DNA of 64,000 bases from Chitinibacter fontanus. GTDB taxonomy: Bacteria; Pseudomonadota; Gammaproteobacteria; Burkholderiales; Chitinibacteraceae. Under the pieces are notes generated by a model, which worked only from the letters and a program-made list of their open reading frames with translations, ran no database searches and had not been told where the DNA came from. Of this stretch, positions 1 to 9,323 are shown piece by piece. How positions within the stretch are numbered: the stretch's first letter is position 1; each line of letters begins with the position of its first letter. The stretch lies in the NCBI RefSeq assembly GCF_013423785.1, contig NZ_CP058952.1, positions 1,887,665 to 1,951,664 on the forward strand. The letters run 5' to 3'. The position numbers and the translations under genes are program-made.

Positions 1-540
1 CGCCAAAAAAGCCACCAAGATCAGCATCGGGCTGGGGCGAAAGTAAAACAGTGCCGCTAAAATCGGCACACCCAGCAGCCAAAGCCGGGGTGACAAAATC
101 GCGGTAACTCGCCCGCCATCAAAGGGTGAAATGGGGATCATATTAAACAGATTGAGCATAAAGCCCGCGTAGGCGAGGGCAAAATACAAATTGCCCCCGC
201 CGTGCCGGGCATAGAAATAGCACGCCAGCGCGGCCACCGTACCAGCCAGCGGGCCCGCTAGCGCGATATAGGCCTCGGTTTCTACATCCATTGGTTGCTC
301 TTTCAGCTCGATCCACGCCCCGACAAATGGAATAAATGTCGGTGCGCCCACATTGAGCCCACGGCGCTGCGCGGCCAGATAATGTCCCATTTCATGCCCC
401 AGCAATAAGGCGACAAAACCCACCGCGTATGGCCAGCCAAATACAAACGCATACAGCACCACCGACAGCAGCATCGTCCCGCCGGTAGTGAGTAATTTGG
501 CAAATTTAACCGAGGTAAAAAGTAACAGCAGTAATTTCAT
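1..540 (-). CDS. site-2 protease family (M50) membrane metallopeptidase, partial
   Basis: About 180 codons are visible; the C-terminus lies beyond the left edge. The protein is strongly hydrophobic. It carries the zinc-peptidase motif HEMGH at residues 49-53 and a later N-x-x-P-x-x-P-x-D-G segment, the two signatures of intramembrane M50/site-2 proteases. Proteins of this family cut substrates within the membrane; the target here is unknown. The ATG at 540 overlaps the stop of the DUF2167 gene by 4 bases (ATGA), so the two are probably translationally coupled. It could be a general membrane M50 homologue rather than a regulator of signalling. Confidence 0.85.
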   Translation of the reverse strand, partial: MKLLLLLFTSVKFAKLLTTGGTMLLSVVLYAFVFGWPYAVGFVALLLGHEMGHYLAAQRRGLNVGAPTFIPFVGAWIELKEQPMDVETEAYIALAGPLAGTVAALACYFYARHGGGNLYFALAYAGFMLNLFNMIPISPFDGGRVTAILSPRLWLLGVPILAALFYFRPSPMLILVAFLA

Positions 541-1412
541 GCCTGGTCTTTATCTTTGCCGCCAAAAAATTTGCGTAAAGCAGCAAAGCCACCAACCGCT
601 GCAATTCCAATCAATTTGGCTGATTTGGCGAGAAACGCGCCGATAATCGCCAATAAGCCGAGTTTTTTCGCCGCAACACCGCCCACCAGAGCCGCGAGGC
701 CATATTCTGCAACTTTGTCGGTGCTTTCGTTAAAGTCGCTATATTTTTTACCGTCGTTAAATTCCAGCGCAGCCAGCAGCTGTTTAGCGACCGGTTTTTC
801 TTGCTCGACCGAATTCATGCCAGTAACAAGATTCATGCTGATGTAGCCATCGCGGCCCAAGGCGTATGTATTGTAATTAACACCTTGCTCCTCATTGGCT
901 GCCGCGCCCTTGTCTTTGGTATTGGCCGACCAAACCAGACGATGGCTACTTGCCTCGTAGTTGGGTTTTTCTACCCACCCAATGACTTCAAACTCGGGAA
1001 TCCCGCGCTCTTTGCGCATTTTGTTGGTTTCCTCGGTGCCTTCTTTCAGGCTGGTCAATAGCTCGTCGGCATTCCAGTCTTTTGCGTCGTCGTCTTTGAT
1101 ATAACCGGCCTTTTCAAAGCTCACATCAATAAACCAATTTTGATTCTCGTCTTCCGGCATGATCATGCCCAGCATGTCATCACCCGCGCTATTACCCATC
1201 GCGGTCATCAACGCTTGTGCTTCGGCTTTGGGGATAAACGCATAGCCTTTCGGCAGCTTGAGTTTGGCTTGATCGATCAAGCTAACCTCTGCTGGGCCAT
1301 TTTGGGCCGCTTTGGCGGCTGCTTGGTAGGCCGCTTGGATTTGTGGATTATTCGCACTGACGAGTGCGCTTAAGCAAAGGGCAATACAGCCCATGAAGAA
1401 ACGTTGCAACAT
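537..1412 (-). CDS. DUF2167 domain-containing membrane protein
   Basis: A protein of 291 residues with an N-terminal signal peptide (about residues 1-20, ending near ALVSA). A soluble, presumably extracytoplasmic region follows, containing the G-Y-I-x-M-N-L-V-T-G-M-N-S segment typical of DUF2167 proteins. One or two hydrophobic helices lie near residues 235-275, and the tail is basic (GGKDKDQA). The family has no established biochemical role. It overlaps the downstream M50 peptidase by 4 bases and they form one transcription unit, so the peptidase may act on it or with it; that is inference from context only. Confidence 0.85.
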   Translation of the reverse strand: MLQRFFMGCIALCLSALVSANNPQIQAAYQAAAKAAQNGPAEVSLIDQAKLKLPKGYAFIPKAEAQALMTAMGNSAGDDMLGMIMPEDENQNWFIDVSFEKAGYIKDDDAKDWNADELLTSLKEGTEETNKMRKERGIPEFEVIGWVEKPNYEASSHRLVWSANTKDKGAAANEEQGVNYNTYALGRDGYISMNLVTGMNSVEQEKPVAKQLLAALEFNDGKKYSDFNESTDKVAEYGLAALVGGVAAKKLGLLAIIGAFLAKSAKLIGIAAVGGFAALRKFFGGKDKDQA

Positions 1413-1654
1413 TTTGATCTCACCCTGTTAATCTATTTTTGAGCTTCCATGGTGAGATTGATGAAATGCAGAGTCAAAAATAATTAATAAAGGTGTCAGT
1501 ATTAGGTGGATTTGTGGCTAGTGGCGGGTAGCCAACCGAGCGTGCCGCACGCCGTTCAGCCACAGTGTTGCCAGCTAGCATACCCGCTGCTTGTAATGCT
1601 GCAGGCAATGGCGTAGAACGAAAATACTTGATCTGCGTAGCTAGAGGCTTCGGC

Positions 1655-2491
1655 ATGAAACAATTGGCGGTCATCGGCTTTACTTTGAGTGCGGTGTATT
1701 GCAGTGCGGCTAGTTTGGCCTGCACGAAACCCATCAAAATGGCAATTGAGCAATGGCCACCCTACGCATATACCGATAGTAAGGGGCAGGCAGCCGGGGT
1801 CGATATTGAGATTCTCAAAGCCGTATTTGCCGAAGCGCGCTGTACGCTACAGATTGGCCCTGAATTACCCCGCAAGCGCCGCCAAGTCATGTTTATGGAA
1901 GGCCAGATTGACCTGATGCTGGCCGCGTCAGAAACGCCTGAGCGCCGTGAGTTTAGCTGGTTTACCGCCCCTTATCGTGATGAATCAGTCAGCTTGTTTG
2001 CCCTGATTAACAATGCCGAAAAATATTATTCGCTCGATGGCTTTGCCCCGATTTTAAACCGCAAAATTTCGCTGCTTATCCCGAATGCGGGCTGGTATGG
2101 GGAAGATTATAAAAAACATTATTTCTGGCTGAATGAAGCGCGCTTGCTCTCGCCATTTGAAACATTCAGTCAGGGCATGAAAATGCTTGGGGCAGGGCGT
2201 GCCCAGTTGTTAATGGGAGATACCGGGGCTATTTATTACGAGGCCAAACAGCAGCGCATCGCGGTGACGGCCTTGCCTACCCAAATTTTGAGCGAGCCGG
2301 TGCGTTTTATGCTGAGTAAAAAAAGTGTCACTGAGGCAGATACCGAGGTACTGAATGCCGCATTGGCGCGCTTGGAAAAACGTGGCGTGCTTAAGAAAAT
2401 CCGTCAGCATTATGGTCTGACCCTCACCCCAATGAGTTCCCCTGCGCCCAATGGGGTGACCTCGCAGTTAGCCATTCATCGGCGTACATAG
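1655..2491 (+). CDS. periplasmic substrate-binding protein (SBP_bac_3 family)
   Basis: About 278 residues starting [16 protein letters not shown], a clear signal peptide. The body follows the family-3 solute-binding pattern: E-Q-W-P-P-Y-A-Y near the start, G-x-D-I-E-I-L-K, and a late [11 protein letters not shown]. Such proteins bind amino acids or small polar ligands in the periplasm. No ABC permease or ATPase gene is adjacent, so it is an orphan binding protein. The open frame extends upstream to 1565, but the signal peptide marks 1655 as the start. Its 3' end overlaps the converging VOC gene by 24 bases. Confidence 0.82.
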   Translation: MKQLAVIGFTLSAVYCSAASLACTKPIKMAIEQWPPYAYTDSKGQAAGVDIEILKAVFAEARCTLQIGPELPRKRRQVMFMEGQIDLMLAASETPERREFSWFTAPYRDESVSLFALINNAEKYYSLDGFAPILNRKISLLIPNAGWYGEDYKKHYFWLNEARLLSPFETFSQGMKMLGAGRAQLLMGDTGAIYYEAKQQRIAVTALPTQILSEPVRFMLSKKSVTEADTEVLNAALARLEKRGVLKKIRQHYGLTLTPMSSPAPNGVTSQLAIHRRT

Positions 2492-2859
2492 CTCCACCAA
2501 AGTACCATCGGGGCAACGCAGATAGGATACCGTTTGCCCCCAAGGCTTCACGCTGGGGCCGCCAGCTCGCTGGCACCATGTGCGATGGCTTGCTGATGTG
2601 CCTCCGTGATTGCTGTGGTGACCAGTGCAATTTCGACCCCGAGTGGCTGAGTGGCACTCTGTGCGGTCAGTACGCCACCTGCAAAGTGGCTGTGTGCCAA
2701 GTCTTGCTGGGCAAAAGCCAGTGTCGTTGCGCCCGTTTCCAGTTCTCCGTATTGGCCTGATTCGTGTAAAAAGCGCAGCGAAAAACCAAAAGCACGCTCA
2801 AAAAAGCCTAAAGAAGCGGCTACGTCTGAAACATAAATAATTGTGTAGCCAAATTGCAT
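2468..2859 (-). pseudogene. VOC/glyoxalase-family protein, one-base frameshift
   Basis: The first frame gives a typical VOC domain (MQFGYTIIYVSDV, then FFERAFGF and [10 protein letters not shown]) and ends at a TGA at 2548-2550. Stepping one base at the C4 run near 2556-2559 restores a standard family ending, [24 protein letters not shown], which stops at 2468. One C appears to be missing. The ATG at 2859 has GGAGG about 8 bases upstream; the same frame is open further upstream to 2934 but has no support there. VOC proteins of this type bind metals and small molecules. It may be a real pseudogene or a sequence error; the same kind of defect is seen in pyrC. Confidence 0.8.
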
Positions 2860-2926
2860 CTCACACCTCCGGTGGGTATAGCCAGCCAAGTCATATTCAA
2901 ATTGAGTTGGCTGGTTATACGTATAT

Positions 2927-4069
2927 TTAAGCATTCAGTGCGTCGCGCAAGGCATGCAAGACCAGCGCCACATTTTCGCGCCGTGCGCCGTAGCCCATCA
3001 AGCCGATGCGCCAGGCTTTCCCCGCTAGCGCTCCCAAGCCGGCACCGATTTCTAGATTGTAGTCATTGAGCAATTTGGCCCTTACTACCGCATCGTCAAC
3101 ACCAGTAGGGATATGTACGGTGTTCAGTTGCGGTAGTCGATATTGAGGATCAACGACAAACTGAATGCCGAGCTGTTCCAAGCCGTCGCGCAATAAGGTG
3201 TGCATCGCCGCGTGGCGCGCCCAAGCGTTTTCCAAGCCTTCTTCGGCCAGTAGGCGCAATGACTCATGCAGCGCATACAGCGCATTCACTGGTGCGGTGT
3301 GGTGATAGCTACGTTTCGCGCCCGCAGCATTACCCCAGTAGGCCATCACCAAGGTTTGATCGAGAAACCAGCTTTGTACTGGCGTTTTGCGCGCTTTCAG
3401 TTTTTCGACCGCAGCAGGCGAAAATGACAATGGAGATAGGCCGGGGACGCAAGACAGACATTTCTGGCTGCCCGAATAAATCGCATCAATACCCCATTCA
3501 TCGACGCGCAGCTCGATGCCACCGAGCGAGGTGACCGCATCGACAATGGTCAAGCAGCCTGACTTTTTGGCTAGCGCACACAAAGCCTGCGCATCCGAGC
3601 GCGCGCCGGTGGAGGTTTCGGCGTGGACAAAAGCGAGGAACTTCGCATCCGGGTTGGCCTTGAGTGCGGCTTCGACGGCCGATACGTCAACGGGTTTGCC
3701 CCATTCATTGTCAACCAGTATGGCCACTGCACCGACACGCTCGACGTTTTGTCGCATCCGTTCGCCAAATACACCATTACGGCAGACGATGACTTTTTCG
3801 CCGGGCTCGACCAGATTTACAAAACACGCCTCCATCCCCGCTGAGCCGGGCGCCGAGACCGCTAGCGTCATTTCATTGCTGGTTTGGAAGGCATATTGCA
3901 GCAAGGTTTTAACTTCATCCATCATGCCGACAAACAGCGGGTCGAGATGGCCGAGCGTTGGTTTAGCGCCAGCGGCCAGTACCGATGGATAAACATCGGA
4001 GGGGCCGGGGCCCATCAAGGTGCGGCATGGCGGAAAAAAAGGGGCAATCTGAGGTTGGGCGATCAGCAT
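2927..4069 (-). CDS. class V aminotransferase, alanine/serine-glyoxylate type
   Basis: A 380-residue PLP-dependent enzyme of the alanine-glyoxylate / serine-glyoxylate / serine-pyruvate aminotransferase group, expected in the cytoplasm. The N-terminus has the family G-P-G-P-S-D-V segment. A-S-T-G and D-A-V-T-S-L-G-G contribute the cofactor pocket, and S-G-S-Q-K-C-L-S-C contains the Schiff-base lysine. Length is normal. The exact amino donor cannot be told from sequence. It lies 67 bases upstream of the VOC gene on the same strand, so they could be co-transcribed. Confidence 0.88.
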   Translation of the reverse strand: MLIAQPQIAPFFPPCRTLMGPGPSDVYPSVLAAGAKPTLGHLDPLFVGMMDEVKTLLQYAFQTSNEMTLAVSAPGSAGMEACFVNLVEPGEKVIVCRNGVFGERMRQNVERVGAVAILVDNEWGKPVDVSAVEAALKANPDAKFLAFVHAETSTGARSDAQALCALAKKSGCLTIVDAVTSLGGIELRVDEWGIDAIYSGSQKCLSCVPGLSPLSFSPAAVEKLKARKTPVQSWFLDQTLVMAYWGNAAGAKRSYHHTAPVNALYALHESLRLLAEEGLENAWARHAAMHTLLRDGLEQLGIQFVVDPQYRLPQLNTVHIPTGVDDAVVRAKLLNDYNLEIGAGLGALAGKAWRIGLMGYGARRENVALVLHALRDALNA

Positions 4070-4226
4070 GAAATACTCCGCAGCAAACAGGTCAATTGAT
4101 TATGCACAGTGGCGCGGCACTGAGCCATGATTTTTTGCTGCAGATGCACATGCGCGCCAGTCGGCTTAAGAGCACGCTTTGAGCAGGTGGCCCAATTACG
4201 GGCAGCCCCGATGCAGAAAGGCAGGC

Positions 4227-4763
4227 TTAATCGTCGCTTGGGTAAAGCTCGTTTTCTTGGATGGGGCCGGATGTATGCCCCTCGCCGCCTTGCTGTATGC
4301 GATCTCTGGCACTATACATCTTGCCACGTGCTTCACGTTGTGGGGCAAAAGCCAGAAAGCCGATGTCATTGGGGATATCGTCGTACACGGCTTCCATGCC
4401 GCCTTGCATACTATAACTTTCATGCCAGAAACCAGTGCCGCCGCTGTTGCGTAAAAATTGCTGCCACCACTGGCGATGTGGATCGGATCGCGCCCAGCGT
4501 TCCAGTGAGTCAAAATCACGCCAGTATTGCCGCATGCCGATATGGGGTGGAAACAGTGAAAAAATCAGATTCTCATGGCGTAATAAACCGTTGGGTTGAT
4601 TTTCTACTGCGTTGGCGATTTTGGAACCAAGGCCTAGCAATGTTTTGAGCCCAGTCCAAGTATTGACCCGTAAACCAAGGTAAATCACCACGAGCTCAGG
4701 ATAGGCGGATAAATCAACGGTACGACGCTGAACTTTGGGCATATTGGCGCTTGCAGAGGTCAA
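4227..4763 (-). CDS. DUF4188 domain-containing protein
   Basis: About 178 residues with the DUF4188 pattern: a helix-rich start (YPELVVIYLGLRVN), then M-R-Q-Y-W-R-D-F-D-S-L-E-R-W-A and a G-G-x-x-F-W-H-E-S-Y segment near the middle. Homologues are annotated as monooxygenase-like or phenylacetaldoxime-dehydratase-like, and the fold resembles dimeric alpha-beta barrels; no reaction is proven. The start is uncertain: an ATG at 4742 has no ribosome site, while a TTG at 4763 has TAAGG just upstream. The interval 4070-4226 towards the aminotransferase holds no gene. Confidence 0.75.
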   Translation of the reverse strand: MTSASANMPKVQRRTVDLSAYPELVVIYLGLRVNTWTGLKTLLGLGSKIANAVENQPNGLLRHENLIFSLFPPHIGMRQYWRDFDSLERWARSDPHRQWWQQFLRNSGGTGFWHESYSMQGGMEAVYDDIPNDIGFLAFAPQREARGKMYSARDRIQQGGEGHTSGPIQENELYPSDD

Positions 4764-4782
4764 ATTGCCTTAGCATAGCCCA

Positions 4783-4810
4783 GAAAAAATGGGTCTGCAT
4801 GCAGACCCAT
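4783..4810 (-). terminator. rho-independent terminator of the Spo0M operon
   Basis: Positions 4789-4810 form a perfect palindrome with 11-base arms (ATGGGTCTGCA and its complement). On the minus strand it is followed by a run of six T. It sits 5 bases past the stop of the small basic protein gene, as expected for the operon end. Confidence 0.8.
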
Positions 4811-4814
4811 GTGC

Positions 4815-5009
4815 TTAATCAAACCAGCTTTTTTTTTTGTAATACGGCTTTTTACCGTAATATTTTTTGCTGCCAAATTGTGAGTGCCCATCGTGGCGCT
4901 GTTGGCCGTAACTGCCAAAGTGCGTTCCTGAATGGCCGCCTTTTTTCTTCAGCACCCATTTGAGCAATAGCTCCAGCGCGCTGTAGAACAGCTTGGATTT
5001 GATACTCAT
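4815..5009 (-). CDS. small basic Lys/Tyr/Gly/His-rich protein
   Basis: A 64-residue protein. Residues 1-24 form an amphipathic, weakly hydrophobic helix (MSIKSKLFYSALELLLKWVL). The rest is low-complexity and rich in Lys, Gly, His and Tyr (KKYYGKKPYYKKKSWFD), likely disordered and positively charged. The start at 5009 has AAGGA 8 bases upstream. The gene begins 11 bases after the Spo0M stop and ends in a strong terminator, so it belongs to that operon. No family is recognised; the basic tail could bind nucleic acid or membrane phosphate groups, but this is speculation. Confidence 0.7.
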   Translation of the reverse strand: MSIKSKLFYSALELLLKWVLKKKGGHSGTHFGSYGQQRHDGHSQFGSKKYYGKKPYYKKKSWFD

Positions 5010-5020
5010 GCGATTGATCC

Positions 5021-5788
5021 TTAGCCGATAATCTGACGCAATTGGCTTTCCCAATCGACGTGCTGCCAATCATTGCCCATAAACAGCGCACGGTAGCTGT
5101 CGCCACTGAAACGGCGATCAACTTCAACTAGCACATGAATGCCTTCTGGTCGCGCGATACAGGTAATTTCAACTTCTTGCACCCGACTAAAGCCGCCTTG
5201 ACTTGGGCGGAATTCAAATTCCTGATAGCAGCCAATCGAACTGTAAACGTCATTGACCCTTACTGTGCCGACTTCAACATCCGCGCTGACGTGCGCATAT
5301 CCTAGATTACCCATGGCGGCAATCAGCCGTTGCATGGCTGGTAGCGGATGTACATCAAGAAAATCGCGGTCTTTCGCATCCAGTGCCGAAGCAATCGCTA
5401 GATCAGTATGTACCCAAACGGCAGCACGCACTTGGGGTTGGTACGGATACCCCGGGGTAGAGAGTGCAATGCCGTTATTCACTGGCGTTTCTAGTGGCAA
5501 TTGTAATGTGAACGGCAGGCGTTGCTCTTGGCCTGCTTTGGCGACGATGTGGTTGGACGCACGGAATTTGCCAAGCGGCAGTGCGACGCGCACTTCACTA
5601 TCGCCCGCTTCCTGTTCGGCCTCAGCCATCAAAATTAGATCGACGTATTCGATGTCCTGATCAACGCTGCCGCCTTTGATCAACACATAGCCACTGAGCG
5701 TGCCACCGGGCAACACCGTTGCGTTATCCAACACGGTATCTACCGTGGCTCCACCAACACCAACCGACGCTAACAATTTCTTAAACAT
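5021..5788 (-). CDS. Spo0M-like sporulation-control protein
   Basis: A 255-residue protein matching Spo0M: the MFKKLLASVGVGGATVDTVL start, a first arrestin-like beta-sandwich with P-G-G-T-L-S-G-Y-V and Q-R-L-P-F-T-L-Q-L-P, and a second sandwich ending G-N-D-W. In Bacillus, Spo0M affects entry into sporulation and associates with the cytoskeleton. Non-sporulating proteobacteria carry homologues of unknown role. It is the first gene of a two-gene operon with the small basic protein downstream. Confidence 0.85.
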   Translation of the reverse strand: MFKKLLASVGVGGATVDTVLDNATVLPGGTLSGYVLIKGGSVDQDIEYVDLILMAEAEQEAGDSEVRVALPLGKFRASNHIVAKAGQEQRLPFTLQLPLETPVNNGIALSTPGYPYQPQVRAAVWVHTDLAIASALDAKDRDFLDVHPLPAMQRLIAAMGNLGYAHVSADVEVGTVRVNDVYSSIGCYQEFEFRPSQGGFSRVQEVEITCIARPEGIHVLVEVDRRFSGDSYRALFMGNDWQHVDWESQLRQIIG

Positions 5789-6017
5789 CTTGCTGCACTC
5801 ATCACAGAATCAGGCCAAATGGCCGCGCACGATATGAGTTGGGCGATACAAGAAAGTTTCCTGAGTGTGAGGATAAATTGCATTGGCGATCGCTGGGCGT
5901 GACGCGTGCCCTAATTGCGCACTTTTAATACAAAAGCTTTCATTTTTAATGCTTGTATTCTTATTTGTTTTGTAAACGTTAAGATTGTTTAATCTAGATA
6001 TTGCCACGGGATTTTTG

Positions 6018-7820
6018 ATGATGAAGTTACCCACACTGACAGTTGCAATGGGTTTGATGACTTCGATGGCGTTGGCCGGAGCTGATTTTGCCGATACGAT
6101 TTATAGCGGTGGCGATATTGTCACGGTCAATGAATTGCAGGCGTATGCCGAAGCAGTGGCCGTCAAAGACGGTAAAATTGTGGCCGTCGGCGCGCGCGAC
6201 GAGGTGATGAAATACCAAGGCAAAAAAACTAAAGTGGTTGATTTGCAGGGCAAAACGCTGATCCCAGGTTTTATGGATGCGCACGGCCACGTATTTAATG
6301 CCGGCATTCAAGCGCTATCAGCCAATTTGTTGGCTGCACCTGATGGACAGGTCAGTGATATTGCCTCTTTACAGCAAACGCTGCGCGATTGGGTTGCGAA
6401 ACCTGAGAATAAAAAACTGGGCGTGATTTTGGGTTTTGGCTACGATGATTCGCAGCTGCGTGAAGGGCGTCATCCAACGCGGCAAGATCTCGATGCAGTT
6501 TCAAAAGATGTGCCGATTTTGATTATTCATCAATCGGGCCACTTGGGTGTGATGAACAGCAAAGCCTTCGAATTAATGGGCGTGAATAGCCAAACTAAAG
6601 ATCCTGCGGGCGGCAAATTCCGTCGTGAAGAGGGCAGCCAGCAGCCGAATGGTGTGATGGAAGAAACCGCCTTTTTTGGCTTATTGTTCCCGATGTTTGC
6701 CAAACTGAGCCCGAAAGATAATGAAATTATCTTTAATGCCGGCATCGATATTTATTCACGCTTTGGCTATACCACGGCACAAGAAGGCCGCGCATCGTCG
6801 TCCAGCGTAAAAACCATGTATGGTTTGGCGCAAAAGAACAAGCTGAAGCTCGATGTAGTGGCCTACCCCGATATTCAAACCGCTACCGATGTCATCAAAG
6901 CGCCGTATTTAAGCAAGACCTATCATAATGGTTTCCGTGTCGGTGGTGCGAAGCTCAATTTAGATGGCTCCCCACAAGGCAAAACGGCGTGGCTGACTCA
7001 ACCTTACTTTGTGCCGCCGGAAGGCCAAAAACAAGGCTATGCTGGTTACCCAAGCATGAAAGATGCCGATGCGCTGCGCTATGTCGAAATGGCGTTTAAG
7101 AATAATTGGCAATTGCTGACGCACGTGAATGGCGATGCGGCGATTGATCAATTGATCGGCGCGGTGAAACAAGCTGAAGCTAAGTTGGGCAAAGCTGATC
7201 GCCGCCCTATAGCGATTCACGCGCAAACCGCACGCCTGGATCAGGTTGAGTCGTTTAAAGAGCTAGGCATCATGCCATCGTTCTTCCCGATGCATACTTT
7301 CTACTGGGGTGATTGGCATAAAAACTCAGTGCTTGGTGTTGAGCGTGCTGCCAATATTTCACCAACGGGTTGGGCTTTGGCGCGCGATATGATTTTTACC
7401 TCTCACCACGATGCGCCAGTGGCTTTTCCTGATTCGATGCGTGTGTATTCAGCAACGGTCAATCGCGTGACTCGTAGCGGTGAAGTGCTCGGACCTGAGC
7501 ATCGCGTATCGCCGCTGGTCGGCTTAAAAACCCAAACCCTGTGGGCGGCCTATCAGTATTTTGAAAACAAATCGAAAGGCTCTATCGAAGTGGGCAAGAA
7601 TGCCGATTTGGTCGTGCTATCAGCTAACCCACTTAAAGTTGATCCAATGACCATCGTCGACATCAAGGTGGAGCAAACGATCAAAGATGGTAAACCCGTC
7701 TTTACGCGACAAGCTGATAGCAAAAATGCAATGAGCTGCTTTGAATCAGATCGTTGCTACAAACTCGCATCGCATACGCTTGCGGCCGGTGGTGTATTCC
7801 CACACGTACACTACCAATAG
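6018..7820 (+). CDS. secreted YtcJ-like amidohydrolase
   Basis: About 600 residues with a signal peptide (MMKLPTLTVAMGLMTSMALA). The amidohydrolase-3 layout is clear: an N-terminal beta segment ending V-V-D-L-Q-G-K-T-L-I-P-G-F-M-D-A-H-G-H with the metal-binding His-x-His, a TIM barrel, I-H-A-Q-T-A in the second half, and the C-terminal G-S-I-E-V-G-K-N-A-D-L-V-V-L segment. YtcJ-like enzymes hydrolyse amide-type bonds with bound metal; the substrate is unknown. The frame opens further upstream with a TTG at 5985, but the ATG pair at 6018/6021 begins the signal peptide and has GGGA nearby. It is a single-gene unit closed by a terminator. Confidence 0.87.
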   Translation: MMKLPTLTVAMGLMTSMALAGADFADTIYSGGDIVTVNELQAYAEAVAVKDGKIVAVGARDEVMKYQGKKTKVVDLQGKTLIPGFMDAHGHVFNAGIQALSANLLAAPDGQVSDIASLQQTLRDWVAKPENKKLGVILGFGYDDSQLREGRHPTRQDLDAVSKDVPILIIHQSGHLGVMNSKAFELMGVNSQTKDPAGGKFRREEGSQQPNGVMEETAFFGLLFPMFAKLSPKDNEIIFNAGIDIYSRFGYTTAQEGRASSSSVKTMYGLAQKNKLKLDVVAYPDIQTATDVIKAPYLSKTYHNGFRVGGAKLNLDGSPQGKTAWLTQPYFVPPEGQKQGYAGYPSMKDADALRYVEMAFKNNWQLLTHVNGDAAIDQLIGAVKQAEAKLGKADRRPIAIHAQTARLDQVESFKELGIMPSFFPMHTFYWGDWHKNSVLGVERAANISPTGWALARDMIFTSHHDAPVAFPDSMRVYSATVNRVTRSGEVLGPEHRVSPLVGLKTQTLWAAYQYFENKSKGSIEVGKNADLVVLSANPLKVDPMTIVDIKVEQTIKDGKPVFTRQADSKNAMSCFESDRCYKLASHTLAAGGVFPHVHYQ

Positions 7821-7839
7821 CGTAGCAAGCTCAAACCCC

Positions 7840-7869
7840 GCCCTGCGCCGTTATTGCGCAGGGCTTTTT
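7840..7869 (+). terminator. rho-independent terminator after the amidohydrolase
   Basis: A 9-base stem (GCCCTGCGC and its complement) with a 7-base loop is followed by five T, 20 bases past the stop codon. Confidence 0.85.
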
Positions 7870-7948
7870 CACGCTTGGCGCAACAAGCATTGACAGCCTT
7901 GGTACAATAGCGGCTGTTCAATTTTTAGCTACCGCTAGAGTCTGTCCG

Positions 7949-8188
7949 ATGTCGACCCGTCCAGAAGCCAACCTTGCCACTGATTTATCGGGGCTAAATT
8001 GCCCATTGCCGATTTTGCGCACCAAAAAAGCGCTCGCAGCACTGGAAAGCGGGCAATTGTTGCAAGTGACGTGCACCGATCCGGCGACGCCGACTGATTT
8101 CGCGGCGTTTTGTAAACAAACTGGCAACGAGCTAGTTGAACACTGGCTAGATGAGAACAAATTTTTATTTTTAATTCGGAAGCGCTGA
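7949..8188 (+). CDS. TusA-family sulfurtransferase
   Basis: A 79-residue cytoplasmic protein of the TusA/SirA fold. It contains [12 protein letters not shown] with the conserved C-P-x-P motif at residues 18-21, whose cysteine carries persulfide sulfur in this family. TusA proper feeds sulfur to tRNA thiolation; other members deliver it to molybdenum cofactor or selenium pathways, so the acceptor here is not certain. The stop lies one base before the pyrC start, so the two are co-transcribed. Confidence 0.87.
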   Translation: MSTRPEANLATDLSGLNCPLPILRTKKALAALESGQLLQVTCTDPATPTDFAAFCKQTGNELVEHWLDENKFLFLIRKR

Positions 8189-8189
8189 C

Positions 8190-9226
8190 ATGACCCAAAC
8201 TTTAACGATTGCTCGTCCAGATGATTGGCATTTGCACCTGCGTGATGGCGCGGGCTTGGCCAGCGTATTGCCACACACCGCGCGTGAGTTTGGCCGCGCG
8301 ATTGTGATGCCTAATTTAAAACCGCCAGTGACCAATGCCAAATTGGCGGGCGAATATCGCGAGCGTATTTTGGCCGCGCTACCAGCTGGGGTTTCGTTCC
8401 AGCCCTTGATGACGCTGTACTTGACCGACAATACCACCCCAGAGGATATTGTTGCCGCGAAAAACAGCGGTTTCGTGCACGGCGTGAAATTGTATCCCGC
8501 GGGCGCGACGACCAACTCGGATGCGGGCTGTACCGACATCAACAAAGTATTGCCCACCATCGAGAAAATGGCCGAAGTTGGTCTGCCATTCTTGGTGCAC
8601 GGCGAAGTGGTCGATAACGAGATTGATATTTTCGATCGCGAAGCGGTGTTTATCGACCGCATTATGCAACCGTTGCTGGCGCGTTTCCCGAATCTGAAAG
8701 TGGTGTTTGAACACATTACGACCAAAGACGCGGCTGAATTTGTGGCGGCAGCCCCGCCAATGTGGCCGCCACCGTTACCGCGCACCACTTGCTGATGAAC
8801 CGCAATGCGATGCTGGTCGGTGGCATTCGCCCACATTTGTACTGCTTGCCGGTGCTGAAGCGTGAGATTCACCGTCAAGCGCTGATCAAGGCCGTGACTT
8901 CAGGCTCGAGCAAATTCTTCCTCGGCACCGATAGCGCGCCGCACGCTAAGCACACCAAAGAAACCAGCTGCGGTTGCGCCGGGATGTACACCGCGCACGC
9001 CGCCTTGCCGCTGTACGCCGAAGCGTTTGACGCAGCGGGCGCTTTGGACAAATTCGAAGCCTTCGCTAGCATCAACGGCCCCACTTTCTATGGCTTGCCA
9101 GTGAGCAGCGAGAAAGTGACGCTAGTGAAAGAAAGCTGGACGGTGCCAAATGAGTATCAGTTTGGCGATAGCGTCGTTGTGCCGCTGCGCGCAGGTGAAA
9201 CGATCGCTTGGAAACTGCAAGACTAA
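8190..9226 (+). pseudogene. pyrC: dihydroorotase, one-base frameshift
   Basis: The protein is a class II dihydroorotase, which converts carbamoyl-aspartate to dihydroorotate in pyrimidine synthesis. W-H-L-H-L-R-D supplies the His-x-His metal ligands, G-V-K-L-Y-P-A-G the bridging lysine and E-H-I-T-T-K-D a further segment. After this the frame runs into P-P-M-W-P-P-P and stops at 8795. The normal continuation, [16 protein letters not shown] through F-L-G-T-D-S-A-P-H to K-L-Q-D at 9226, lies in the next frame. One missing C in the C4 run at about 8752-8755 explains it. This is probably a sequence error, unless another dihydroorotase exists. Confidence 0.88.
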
Positions 9227-9260
9227 ACCTCACATGGGCCCGGCCTTGGGCTGGGCTGCC

Positions 9261-9312
9261 TAGGGTATTGCCTTGTAGGTTCATTCCTACATAGGCAATA
9301 TTCTGATACCTA
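9261..9312. repeat. dispersed GGTAT hairpin element, copy a
   Basis: An imperfect palindrome between pyrC and the next gene. Inner arms are ATTGCCT..GTAGG and CCTAC..AGGCAAT; outer ends read TAGGGTAT and ATACCTA. Five similar elements with GGTAT ends occur elsewhere in the window, all intergenic. There is no T-run, so a simple terminator is unlikely. Confidence 0.6.
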
Positions 9313-9323
9313 TCGAGATTTTT

